DNA of 64,000 bases from Prochlorococcus sp. AG-347-J21 (GTDB taxonomy: Bacteria; Cyanobacteriota; Cyanobacteriia; PCC-6307; Cyanobiaceae), in assembly GCA_003281455.1 (NCBI GenBank), contig QCBX01000001.1, positions 141,393 through 205,392 on the forward strand, in the 5' to 3' direction. The position numbers were made by a program, and so were the translations under genes. The notes under the pieces were generated by a model. That model was not told the DNA's origin, searched no databases, and was given only the letters and a program-made list of their open reading frames with translations. This document shows, piece after piece, positions 56,820 to 64,000 of the stretch (position 1 is its first letter; every line of letters starts with the position of its first letter).

Positions 56820-58407
56820 CTTTTAAATCTAAATTCTTTAGTTCTTTTATTACATTACGGCATAATCCTAAGTTCCATTTTTCAAGAAGAAGATCATGGT
56901 TTTTATTTAAAGGTAAAAGTTTAAATATAAGAATATTTCCCTGCAATTTTATTTGAACTGAGGAGATCGCCTTATCAGGTCTTTGATCAAGAGATGCTGC
57001 TAATCTCAAAATCAATGACATTTCAAGAACTAATGTTTTATCTTCTTTGGATATTAAATTTTGCCAAGACTCATGTCTTTTCTTGGGTAAAGTCTTTCTA
57101 TGGTATCTAGCAATTGAAGCAATAATATTTGTTTCTGCTTCTGAATATCCCAACAACTCACAATTTTTTATTAAGTACCAAGAGTGTTTGTGATATGAAC
57201 CAACATTCACGTATTTCCCACATTTATAAAGATTAGAAGCTGCCCAAAGAAGTTCTTTGGCTTTAGGGTCTTTATCACTATGAAAGATATTTTTAGTTTG
57301 ATCGTAGATTTGAAAGGCAATATCGATAACTTTCTCAGCTCTTATGCTATCTACGCCAAACTTTCTGGCCTGATGAACTATGGTTGTTTTTCTAATATTG
57401 CTTTGAATATTTAACTCGTTTTTTATTATCCCTTTACGAAGCATCCAATCAACAACTAAACCCTCTCTAAGCGCTCTCTCACTTATAGTTAATTCATTAA
57501 AGTTCAACATCTCCATTGCGGTGTTTAATATCAATGCTCCTGGAACAATTATTTCTGCTCTTCTCTCACTTAATGAAGGTATTTTCTTGATTTCCGAAAC
57601 TGGCAATTTAATAAGTTTTTCCAATAGATTTTGTAAATTTTCCCTTTTAATTTTATAACCATGCAACTTTTGTTTAGATTCTCCCAAATCATCTGAAATC
57701 AAATTTCCTAATGAGGTTGCAGTGCCACTGGTTGCAATCATACATAAAGTCTTATCTCCCTTAGATCTACTCCTTATTTTTCGAACAGATGGTTCTAAAG
57801 ATCCTTTAATATAAGTTATTAGAAAACTCGATCTTTCTGAATTTATAGACTCTTTATTCAAAAAATCATTTTTCAGTCTTACCGCACCAATTCTCGAACT
57901 GGTAAGAGCTATAGCATCTTTTTTATCAGCAAGTATTAATTCTGTAGATCCTCCTCCAATATCTATGATTACAAAAGACTGATCTTCAAAAGCCATACCA
58001 GAAAGAACACCAAGGTAAATTAATCTGGCTTCCTCTGAACCACTAATCATTTCTATTTTAATATCAGTTTCATCAAGAACTCTTCTAATAAAATCTGGAC
58101 CGTTTGGAGCTTCCCTAACTGCACTTGTTGCTGCTGTTACTATTTGTTTTACTCCATTACTTTTACAATATTCCTTAAATCGCTTAAGAGTAACTAATGC
58201 TCTTTGGATTGATTCTTCAGTAAGATTACCCTCCTCATCTTTTTCTCCAAGACGAGTGGTTGATTTATCAGTGAATTTTATTGAAAATGATTTTAATTCT
58301 ATATTAATTTCTGCTACCAAGAGATGTGTAGAGTTAGTTCCAATATCTATAGATGCTACTAAAATTTGCTTTTCTTGAAAATATCTTAAATCTTGTTTTT
58401 GTATCAT
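56812..58407 (-). CDS. ppx: Exopolyphosphatase (Ppx/GppA family)
   Basis: Degrades inorganic polyphosphate or pppGpp. The N-terminal actin-fold motif ASIDIGTNSTHLLVAEI is at residues 14-30, VIDIGGGSTELILADKK is near 150-166, and ISGSEEARLIYLGVLSG lies between. The C-terminal region (about 330-531) resembles the HD-like domain with YHKHSWYLIKN. Length 531 is normal for the long cyanobacterial form. Confidence 0.93.
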   Translation of the reverse strand: MIQKQDLRYFQEKQILVASIDIGTNSTHLLVAEINIELKSFSIKFTDKSTTRLGEKDEEGNLTEESIQRALVTLKRFKEYCKSNGVKQIVTAATSAVREAPNGPDFIRRVLDETDIKIEMISGSEEARLIYLGVLSGMAFEDQSFVIIDIGGGSTELILADKKDAIALTSSRIGAVRLKNDFLNKESINSERSSFLITYIKGSLEPSVRKIRSRSKGDKTLCMIATSGTATSLGNLISDDLGESKQKLHGYKIKRENLQNLLEKLIKLPVSEIKKIPSLSERRAEIIVPGALILNTAMEMLNFNELTISERALREGLVVDWMLRKGIIKNELNIQSNIRKTTIVHQARKFGVDSIRAEKVIDIAFQIYDQTKNIFHSDKDPKAKELLWAASNLYKCGKYVNVGSYHKHSWYLIKNCELLGYSEAETNIIASIARYHRKTLPKKRHESWQNLISKEDKTLVLEMSLILRLAASLDQRPDKAISSVQIKLQGNILIFKLLPLNKNHDLLLEKWNLGLCRNVIKELKNLDLKVI

Positions 58408-58511
58408 TTCTTTTTATAAAATGTAGATATCTTTAATCCATAAATAAATATACCCAAGATTGATTATTAAATAATAGAAATCATTTAATACTAGTAAGAT
58501 TATTTAAAGTT

Positions 58512-59420
58512 ATGAAATATACAATAGGTCATATGCAAAATAAAAAACGACAAATTAAATTAAGTACTTTTTTTGAATTATTAAGGTGGAATAAGCCTAC
58601 TGGAAGAATGATCTTACTTATTCCTGCTGGATGGAGTTTATATTTAACCCCAGATGCTAATCCAACATTTTTAATGTTGCTAAGAATAATAGTGGGAGGA
58701 CTACTAGTAAGTGGATTAGGCTGCGTGGTTAATGATATTTGGGACAAAAAAATTGATCAAAGAGTTGTTAGGACAAAAAATAGACCTCTAGCTGCAAATA
58801 AAATCGGTCTTAAAACAGCTTATTCAATTCTTTTCTTTTTAATTTTATGTAGCTTCCTTTTAACTTTGTCACTACCTCAGCCTGGAAGAATCCTTTCAAT
58901 TTCACTTGCTTTTTTAGCATTGCCTATCATTTTAATTTATCCTTCTGCCAAAAGATGGTTTAAATATCCTCAATTAATCTTATCCATATGCTGGGGTTTT
59001 GCTGTCTTAATTCCCTGGGCCGCAAATGAAGGCAATTTAAATAGTATTGTTTTATTATTTTGCTGGCTAGCTACCATTTTTTGGACTTTTGGCTTTGACA
59101 CGATTTATGCTTTAGCAGATAAAAAATACGATATCAAAATTGGAATAAATAGTTCCGCTATTAACCTCCAGAACAATACAAGAATAACTATTCAAATTTG
59201 TTATTTTTTAACTTCTTGTTTTCTCGCATTATGCGGATTTATTAATCAAATGGATTTTATTTTTTGGCCAATTTTATTTACAACGTCAATCTTAATGCAG
59301 AAAGATATACTAAAGGTATTTCCTGAAGAAAAACAATCAATTAAAAATATCGGGAATCACTTCAAAAATCAATCAATTTATGGAGGAGTCCTTTTATTAG
59401 GAATTATTATTGCCTCATAA
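58512..59420 (+). CDS. 4-hydroxybenzoate polyprenyltransferase-type UbiA enzyme
   Basis: A membrane prenyltransferase of 302 residues with about eight or nine helices. The two Asp-rich motifs are NDIWDKKIDQRVVRTKNRP near residue 75 and DTIYALADKKYDIKIG near 196, both needed for prenyl diphosphate binding. It attaches a polyprenyl chain to an aromatic head group, probably in plastoquinone synthesis. The ATG at 58512 or the inner ATG (MQNKKRQ) could be the start. Confidence 0.9.
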   Translation: MKYTIGHMQNKKRQIKLSTFFELLRWNKPTGRMILLIPAGWSLYLTPDANPTFLMLLRIIVGGLLVSGLGCVVNDIWDKKIDQRVVRTKNRPLAANKIGLKTAYSILFFLILCSFLLTLSLPQPGRILSISLAFLALPIILIYPSAKRWFKYPQLILSICWGFAVLIPWAANEGNLNSIVLLFCWLATIFWTFGFDTIYALADKKYDIKIGINSSAINLQNNTRITIQICYFLTSCFLALCGFINQMDFIFWPILFTTSILMQKDILKVFPEEKQSIKNIGNHFKNQSIYGGVLLLGIIIAS

Positions 59421-59429
59421 ATTCTAAAT

Positions 59430-60299
59430 ATGGTTTTTAGATTAAAAAAAGGGGATCTAATAGATATTTTAGCTCCAGGCTCCTATATTGATGAAGACGA
59501 AAATTTTCAGAAAGGTATAGCAATCTTAAAAAACTGGGGCTTGGAAATTAATGAAAATAATTCTCTATCAAGAAAATTTGGTTATTTTGCAGGTGATGAT
59601 CTAACTAGATTTGAAGAACTGGAAAAAGCACAAAATAGTAAGCTAATCATTTTTGCAAAAGGAGGTTGGGGTTCAGCAAGACTTTTAGAAAAAGAACCTT
59701 CTTGGCAGCATGGTTTAATGCTTGGATTCTCAGATACATGTTCTTTATTACTATCTAAATATTCTCAAGGATTTATAGGTTCTATTCATGGCCCAATGGT
59801 TACTTCCCTTTTCAAAGAGCCAGAGTGGAGTCTTGAGAGATTAAGAAATTTACTTTTTGAGGGATATGTTGAGGACATAAGAGGAATTCCTTTAAGAGCT
59901 GGGAAAGCTAAAGGAGAAATTATCGTTTCTAACTTAACTATTGCTACTTTTTTAATTGGTACTAATCACTTTCCAGATTGCAAAGGGAAAATAATAATTT
60001 TTGAAGATATTAACGAAGATATTTATAAAATTGATCGCATGTTGACTTACCTCAGAATGACTAAAACACTTTCTGAAATTGCTGGTATTGGATTCGGAAG
60101 TTTTTCTAATGATTCCTGCGCCCTTGAATGGAAAGATACACTAAAAAACTGCATTATTGAAAGACTCCAAGAGTTTGATTTTCCTATTCTTTTTGACCTC
60201 CCAATAGGCCACATATCGGGAAATGCTTGCATTCCTTTAGGATACGAAGCCACCTTAAATGGTGATGATGGCATTCTTAGTATTGATAGACCTTTTTAA
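59430..60299 (+). CDS. ldcA: LD-carboxypeptidase (S66 family)
   Basis: Cleaves the terminal D-Ala from peptidoglycan tetrapeptides during recycling. The signatures are FAKGGWGSARLLEK near residue 72, the nucleophilic Ser in GFSDTCSLL near 101, SIHGPMVTSL, the Glu in IIIFEDINED and the His in DLPIGHISGNACIPLG near 265. Length 289 is normal. It abuts the convergent ispD stop with no gap. Confidence 0.92.
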   Translation: MVFRLKKGDLIDILAPGSYIDEDENFQKGIAILKNWGLEINENNSLSRKFGYFAGDDLTRFEELEKAQNSKLIIFAKGGWGSARLLEKEPSWQHGLMLGFSDTCSLLLSKYSQGFIGSIHGPMVTSLFKEPEWSLERLRNLLFEGYVEDIRGIPLRAGKAKGEIIVSNLTIATFLIGTNHFPDCKGKIIIFEDINEDIYKIDRMLTYLRMTKTLSEIAGIGFGSFSNDSCALEWKDTLKNCIIERLQEFDFPILFDLPIGHISGNACIPLGYEATLNGDDGILSIDRPF

Positions 60300-60971
60300 C
60301 TAGGGGTTCTTTACAAAAAGTGTTGCTATTTTCAAATCTATAGGGGATGTAATTTTAATATTTGAATAAGTCCCTTCAATAATCTTCACTTTCCAATTAA
60401 GCATTTCGAATAGAGAGGCATCATCTGTGACTTTCCAGTTTTTATAAATTGCCATCTTATGAGCTTTTTTTAATCTATCTACTAAAAAGCCCTGAGGAGT
60501 TTGCGCTGCCCATAAATAATTTCTATCTGGTGTTTCTTTAATAAAACCTTCATTATCAACAATCTTTATAGTGTCAGTTACCTTAGTAGCTAAAATTACA
60601 GCTTCATTTTCATCTAATTGCTTGGCACAAAGGTCTATCAATTCAGGATTAATTAGACATCTAGCACCATCATGTATTAAAACTTTTTCAGCATCTTTTG
60701 GTAACGCTTTTAAACCATTAAAAACCGACTGTTGTCTGGAGTCACCACCATTAATCCACTGAACTTTATGGGCAAAATCCTTTGCTGAATTTAATAATAA
60801 ATTTTTATCCTTCGGTTGCCCAATTATTCCAACCCAATTTGTTGAGCTTGCAGAAAAAACAGATTTAAGTGTCCAATAAATCAAAGACTCTCCCTCTAAA
60901 TCAAGAAGTAATTTATTCTTTCCAGCTTTCATTCTGCTACCGCTCCCTGCAGCTGGTATTAAAAAGTGCAC
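60300..60971 (-). CDS. ispD: 2-C-methyl-D-erythritol 4-phosphate cytidylyltransferase
   Basis: MEP pathway enzyme for isoprenoids. The N-terminal CTP-binding motif is [19 protein letters not shown], with HDGARCLI in the middle and AAQTPQGF then TDDASLFE near the C-terminus. The frame is open back to 61028, but the conserved start lies at the GTG at 60971, giving 223 residues; the upstream 19 residues look unlike the family. The start is therefore a moderate inference. Confidence 0.9.
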   Translation of the reverse strand: MHFLIPAAGSGSRMKAGKNKLLLDLEGESLIYWTLKSVFSASSTNWVGIIGQPKDKNLLLNSAKDFAHKVQWINGGDSRQQSVFNGLKALPKDAEKVLIHDGARCLINPELIDLCAKQLDENEAVILATKVTDTIKIVDNEGFIKETPDRNYLWAAQTPQGFLVDRLKKAHKMAIYKNWKVTDDASLFEMLNWKVKIIEGTYSNIKITSPIDLKIATLFVKNP

Positions 60972-61062
60972 AATAGAGGTTTTAATATTTTCTAGACAAT
61001 TATAAATAAAAGCAATATCATTACACAAATAGTACTACGATTGAAAATTATAAAATTTCATA

Positions 61063-61812
61063 ATGTCCAATACAGATTCATTATCAGGCAAAGTTGCTTT
61101 AATCACTGGAGCTAGCAGAGGAATTGGTAAAGAAATTGCTTTAGAACTAAGCCGATTAGGAGCAGAAGTTTTTATTAATTACTCTTCTTCTGATGAAAAA
61201 GCTGAAGAAGTTGTAAATTCAATAAAAAATTCAGGAGGTAAAGCTCATAAATTAAAATTTGATGTTTCAAAAGAGGATTCTGTGAGTTCAGCTTTTGAAG
61301 AAATAATCAAAATTAATGGCACCATTGATATTCTCATTAACAACGCTGGAATTACTAGAGATGGACTATTGATGAGAATGAAATCGGAACAATGGGATGA
61401 TGTACTAAATACAAACTTAAAAGGAGTTTTTCTGTGTACAAAATATGCCTCAAAATTTATGATGAAAAAAAGAAATGGTAGCATCGTAAATATTTCATCT
61501 GTTGTTGGAATAATTGGTAATCCTGGTCAAGCAAATTATTCTGCAGCCAAAGCTGGAGTTATTGGATTTACCAAAACTTGCGCTAAAGAATTTGCCTCAA
61601 GAGGCATAAATGTTAATGCAATAGCTCCAGGTTTTATAGAAACAGAGATGACTGAAAAACTTAAAACTGAAGAAATCCTAAAGGTTATTCCTTTAGGAAA
61701 ATTAGGAAGTTGTACTCAAATTGCAAACTTAGTGTCATTCTTAGTTTCAAGTAATGCAGGAAGTTATATTACAGGGCAAACAATTAGTATAGACGGGGGT
61801 ATGAGTATTTAG
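61063..61812 (+). CDS. fabG: 3-oxoacyl-[acyl-carrier-protein] reductase
   Basis: SDR enzyme of fatty acid synthesis. The NADPH motif GASRGIGKEIALELS is at residues 17-31, NNAGITRDGLLMRM follows, and the catalytic YSAAK is at Y159-K163 with Ser in NISSVVGIIGN. The IDGGMSI ending is characteristic. Length 249. It is convergent with the next small gene, with no base between the stops. Confidence 0.95.
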   Translation: MSNTDSLSGKVALITGASRGIGKEIALELSRLGAEVFINYSSSDEKAEEVVNSIKNSGGKAHKLKFDVSKEDSVSSAFEEIIKINGTIDILINNAGITRDGLLMRMKSEQWDDVLNTNLKGVFLCTKYASKFMMKKRNGSIVNISSVVGIIGNPGQANYSAAKAGVIGFTKTCAKEFASRGINVNAIAPGFIETEMTEKLKTEEILKVIPLGKLGSCTQIANLVSFLVSSNAGSYITGQTISIDGGMSI

Positions 61813-61992
61813 TTATGTACTTTCATAAGGCTGGCCTAATTCATCTCGCAACCTTCTAATTTTTTGTAAAAGCTTTAGTCTTCGACTTCTAGCAGTTAAT
61901 GTCAAGAAAAATCTTAAAGGAAAGTATATCAGTGTCATAGCAATCGCGAGGATTGCGGTAAGAGTAAAAATAAGATTATTTGTTCCTTCCAT
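61813..61992 (-). CDS. Small membrane protein, unknown function
   Basis: 59 residues. One hydrophobic helix (about 6-25, NLIFTLTAILAIAMTLIYF) is followed by a strongly basic segment (FLTLTARSRRLKLLQKIRRL) and a short polar end. The stop abuts the fabG stop exactly. I do not recognise the family; the clean helix-plus-basic-tail layout and exact spacing favour a real gene. Confidence 0.65.
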   Translation of the reverse strand: MEGTNNLIFTLTAILAIAMTLIYFPLRFFLTLTARSRRLKLLQKIRRLRDELGQPYEST

Positions 61993-62123
61993 AACTTAAA
62001 GATACTCTTATTTGAGTTAATTTGTATGTCTAATTAAAAGAAATTCGGCTTTCCCCACTTAATTAAATATCCCTTAAAAATGATTCTATGGGAGATTAGA
62101 ATAACACTAAAGATCGAGTAAAA

Positions 62124-63836
62124 ATGGCTAAACAGTTAAGTTTTTCTAATGAATCAAGAGAAGCGCTAGAAAAAGGTGTAAATTTCGTAGCTAATGCGGT
62201 AAAGGTTACTATTGGGCCAAAAGCAAAAAACGTAGTAATAGAGAGGAAATTTGGTTCACCAGATATAGTTAGAGATGGATCCACAGTTGCTAAAGAGATT
62301 GAGATTGAGAACCCTATTTCTAATTTGGGTGCGAAATTAATAGAACAAGTTGCATCCAAGACAAAAGAGAGTGCAGGAGATGGAACAACAACAGCCACCA
62401 TTTTGACTCAGAAGATGGTTCAAGAGGGATTAAAAAATATTGCTTCTGGTGCCAGTCCTATGGAGTTAAAAAAAGGTATGGAGGTAGGCCTGGCTTTTGT
62501 TCTAGAAAAATTAAGTTCCAAAAGTATTTCATTAAGTGGTTCTGATATCCAAAAAGTTGCAACAGTTAGTGCTGGAGGTGATGAAGAAATTGGATCTATA
62601 ATTTCGAAGGCAATGGATATTGTTACTTCTGATGGTGTAATAACTGTCGAAGAATCTCAATCACTAGAAACAGAATTAGATATAACTGAAGGAATGTCTT
62701 TTGATAGAGGCTATAGTTCTCCATATTTCGTAACAGACCAAGAAAGACAAGTTTGTGAACTTGAAAACCCTAAAATATTAATAACTGATCAAAAAATTTC
62801 AACTTTAGTTGATCTGGTTCCAATACTTGAAGAAATTCAGAAGTCAGGCTCCCCTTTGCTAATTCTTGCTGAAGATATCGAAGGAGAGGCTTTAACCACC
62901 TTGGTTTTGAATAAGAATAGTGGAGTGTTAAACGTAGCTTCCGTAAGAGCTCCGTTATTTGGCGAGAGAAGAAAAGCTGCCCTTGAAGATATTGCTATTC
63001 TTACTGGAGCTAAGTTAATTAGTGAAGATAAATCGATGACACTTAATAAAGTATCAATTAATGATTTAGGCAAAGCAAAAAAAATAACTATCACGAAGGA
63101 CAAAACTACAATAGTTGCCTTCGAAGACACTAAAGATTTGGTTAAAGCGCGAGTAGAAAAATTAAAGAGAGAAGTTGAAATAACAGACTCAGAGTATGAT
63201 CAGGATAAAATTAATGAAAGGATAGCAAAACTAGCTGGAGGAGTAGCACTTATCAAAGTTGGAGCTGCAACAGAAACAGAGATGAAGTACAAAAAGTTAA
63301 GAATAGAAGATTCCCTCAATGCTACGAAAGCTGCTATTGAGGAGGGTGTGGTCTCTGGAGGTGGACAAACTTTAATTGAAATATCAGATGACCTTTTAAA
63401 TTTAAGTCAAACATCTTCCGATGATTTAAGAACAGGGATAAATATAGTAAAAGAAGCACTATTGGAGCCTACTAAACAAATAGCAAAAAATGCTGGTTTT
63501 AATGGTGATGTAGTTGTCGCTGAAATTAAAAGACTTCAAAAAGGCTTCAATGCTAATTCAGGAAAATATGAGGATTTAAAAGATTCAGGAATTTTAGATC
63601 CAACCAAAGTAATAAGATTAGCTCTTCAAGATTCAGTATCTATTGCAGCTATGCTCCTCACAACAGAAGTTGCAATGGCTGACATTCCAGAGCCTGAAGC
63701 CGCACCCCCAGGAGGACCCGGTGGAGATCCAATGGGAGGCATGGGTATGCCAGGTATGGGAGGCATGGGTATGCCAGGTATGGGAGGCATGGGTATGCCA
63801 GGTATGGGAGGCATGGGTATGCCAGGTATGATGTAA
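62124..63836 (+). CDS. groL: Chaperonin GroEL, monocistronic paralogue
   Basis: A 570-residue chaperonin. Family motifs include [19 protein letters not shown], the ATP-binding [12 protein letters not shown] near residue 86, and [11 protein letters not shown] near 410. No groES lies upstream, so this is the second, monocistronic GroEL found in cyanobacteria. The C-terminus is Gly/Met-rich with Pro, made of four MGGMGMPG units. The 131-base upstream gap shows no CIRCE element. A bidirectional terminator overlaps its stop. Confidence 0.94.
   Translation: MAKQLSFSNESREALEKGVNFVANAVKVTIGPKAKNVVIERKFGSPDIVRDGSTVAKEIEIENPISNLGAKLIEQVASKTKESAGDGTTTATILTQKMVQEGLKNIASGASPMELKKGMEVGLAFVLEKLSSKSISLSGSDIQKVATVSAGGDEEIGSIISKAMDIVTSDGVITVEESQSLETELDITEGMSFDRGYSSPYFVTDQERQVCELENPKILITDQKISTLVDLVPILEEIQKSGSPLLILAEDIEGEALTTLVLNKNSGVLNVASVRAPLFGERRKAALEDIAILTGAKLISEDKSMTLNKVSINDLGKAKKITITKDKTTIVAFEDTKDLVKARVEKLKREVEITDSEYDQDKINERIAKLAGGVALIKVGAATETEMKYKKLRIEDSLNATKAAIEEGVVSGGGQTLIEISDDLLNLSQTSSDDLRTGINIVKEALLEPTKQIAKNAGFNGDVVVAEIKRLQKGFNANSGKYEDLKDSGILDPTKVIRLALQDSVSIAAMLLTTEVAMADIPEPEAAPPGGPGGDPMGGMGMPGMGGMGMPGMGGMGMPGMGGMGMPGMM
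63732..63827 (+). repeat. Four exact tandem 24-bp repeats at the groL 3' end
   Basis: Four identical copies encode MGGMGMPG each, starting at residue 537, followed by Met-Met-stop. The identity at the nucleotide level, including third positions, indicates recent expansion or homogenisation. Confidence 0.97.
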
Positions 63837-63855
63837 AAAGCTAACTAGCTTTTTT
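63835..63855. terminator. Bidirectional intrinsic terminator after groL
   Basis: AAAAAGCT (63835-63842) pairs with AGCTTTTT (63847-63854) around the loop AACT, with a T-run on either strand. It covers the groL stop codon and the stop of the convergent gene. Confidence 0.75.
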
Positions 63856-64000
63856 ATCTTTATTAATCCATTTTCTTAAATTTTTAATATTAGGTAGTGG
63901 TAATTGTGGGGTATTAATATATTGATTTATTTGATTAGAGTCTTTTTTAGCATTAAAGACTTGATGATTGTTAGAAATTTTTAAGTAATTTGATTCAGAA
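63841..64000 (-). CDS. C-terminal fragment of an unidentified gene
   Basis: On the minus strand a frame is open from the window edge to a TAG at 63841-63843. About 52 codons are visible, rich in Asn/Lys (NNHQVFNAKKDSNQINQYIN) and ending RKWINKDKKAS. The gene's start lies beyond the window and no domain can be named. The terminator position supports a real gene end. Confidence 0.55.
   Translation of the reverse strand, partial: SESNYLKISNNHQVFNAKKDSNQINQYINTPQLPLPNIKNLRKWINKDKKAS

Noticed and set aside
60972..61028. N-terminal extension of ispD
   Set aside because: The 19 extra residues precede the conserved CTP-binding start and look non-coding; an internal GTG is in the right place.
62001..62030. 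Short inverted repeat ACTC/GAGT upstream of groL as a CIRCE element
   Set aside because: CIRCE needs TTAGCACTC and GAGTGCTAA with nine bases between; only four bases per arm match and the spacer is wrong.
63626..63814. Pro/Ile-rich frame antisense to the groL repeats
   Set aside because: Produced by the 24-bp repeats read backwards; the sense strand is GroEL.

Overview
The window looks like a stretch of core chromosome from a high-light-adapted Prochlorococcus. The base composition is strongly AT-rich and genes are packed with gaps of tens of bases, many 3' ends touching or overlapping. It carries oxygenic-photosynthesis genes (psb27, psaF-psaJ, petC-petA, an hli gene), C5-pathway tetrapyrrole genes (hemL, hemC, gltX), pieces of the anaerobic-type cobalamin pathway (cobO, cobK, cobM) and cyanobacteria-specific families (DUF2854, DUF3067, DUF3153). 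The genus call rests on gene content, protein sequence and gene order recalled from the family, not on a database search.

Layout. 1-4.9 kb: the 3' part of a tyrosine recombinase, cobO, pyrH-frr, a geranylgeranyl-reductase-like flavoprotein, transaldolase. 4.9-12.4 kb: ftsI with an FtsL-like partner, a CPBP protease, a two-domain histidine phosphatase, lepB, an ArsC/Spx-like protein, a degenerate pyrophosphatase, small proteins. 12.5-21.6 kb: proS, psb27, purA, pfkB-type kinase, cutA, cobK, ssb, DUF2854, argB, a TPR/DUF3153 lipoprotein. 21.6-28.6 kb: priA, the principal sigma factor, hemC, an intact pyrophosphatase, an M32 carboxypeptidase. 28.7-35.3 kb: yjbQ, a pterin dehydratase, a metal-handling group (COG0523 GTPase with a His-rich repeat, iron-type ABC permease, LarC) and lineage-specific proteins. 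35.4-43.8 kb: xth, hemL, an SPFH protein, yajQ, a DRTGG protein, an SDR, map, rplS. 43.8-47.4 kb: tRNA-Trp, tRNA-Asp, gltX, a cation/proton antiporter, hli. 47.4-56.3 kb: tsaD, psaFJ, gmk, an NFACT protein, tatC, petCA, lgt, cobM. 56.3-64 kb: a RodZ-like protein, ppx, a UbiA prenyltransferase, ldcA, ispD, fabG, a monocistronic groL, and the tail of an unidentified gene.

How the genes work together. Several serve photosynthetic electron flow and pigment supply: gltX and hemL feed hemC; petC is a twin-arginine substrate and tatC lies just upstream; psaF and psaJ form one unit; psb27 and hli help build or protect photosystems. Others form housekeeping modules: pyrH-frr, ftsL-like-ftsI, and lgt with signal peptidase. 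I found no CRISPR array, no transposase and no obvious island. The only mobile-element-type gene is the recombinase fragment at the left edge.

The most notable points are a paired degenerate and intact pyrophosphatase, a Psb27 with no lipidation cysteine, exact tandem repeats in a COG0523 GTPase and in GroEL, a GC-richer structured intergenic island upstream of proS, and a tRNA-Asp-gltX arrangement with an upstream perfect inverted repeat. I saw no clear evidence of a wholly new multi-gene system.
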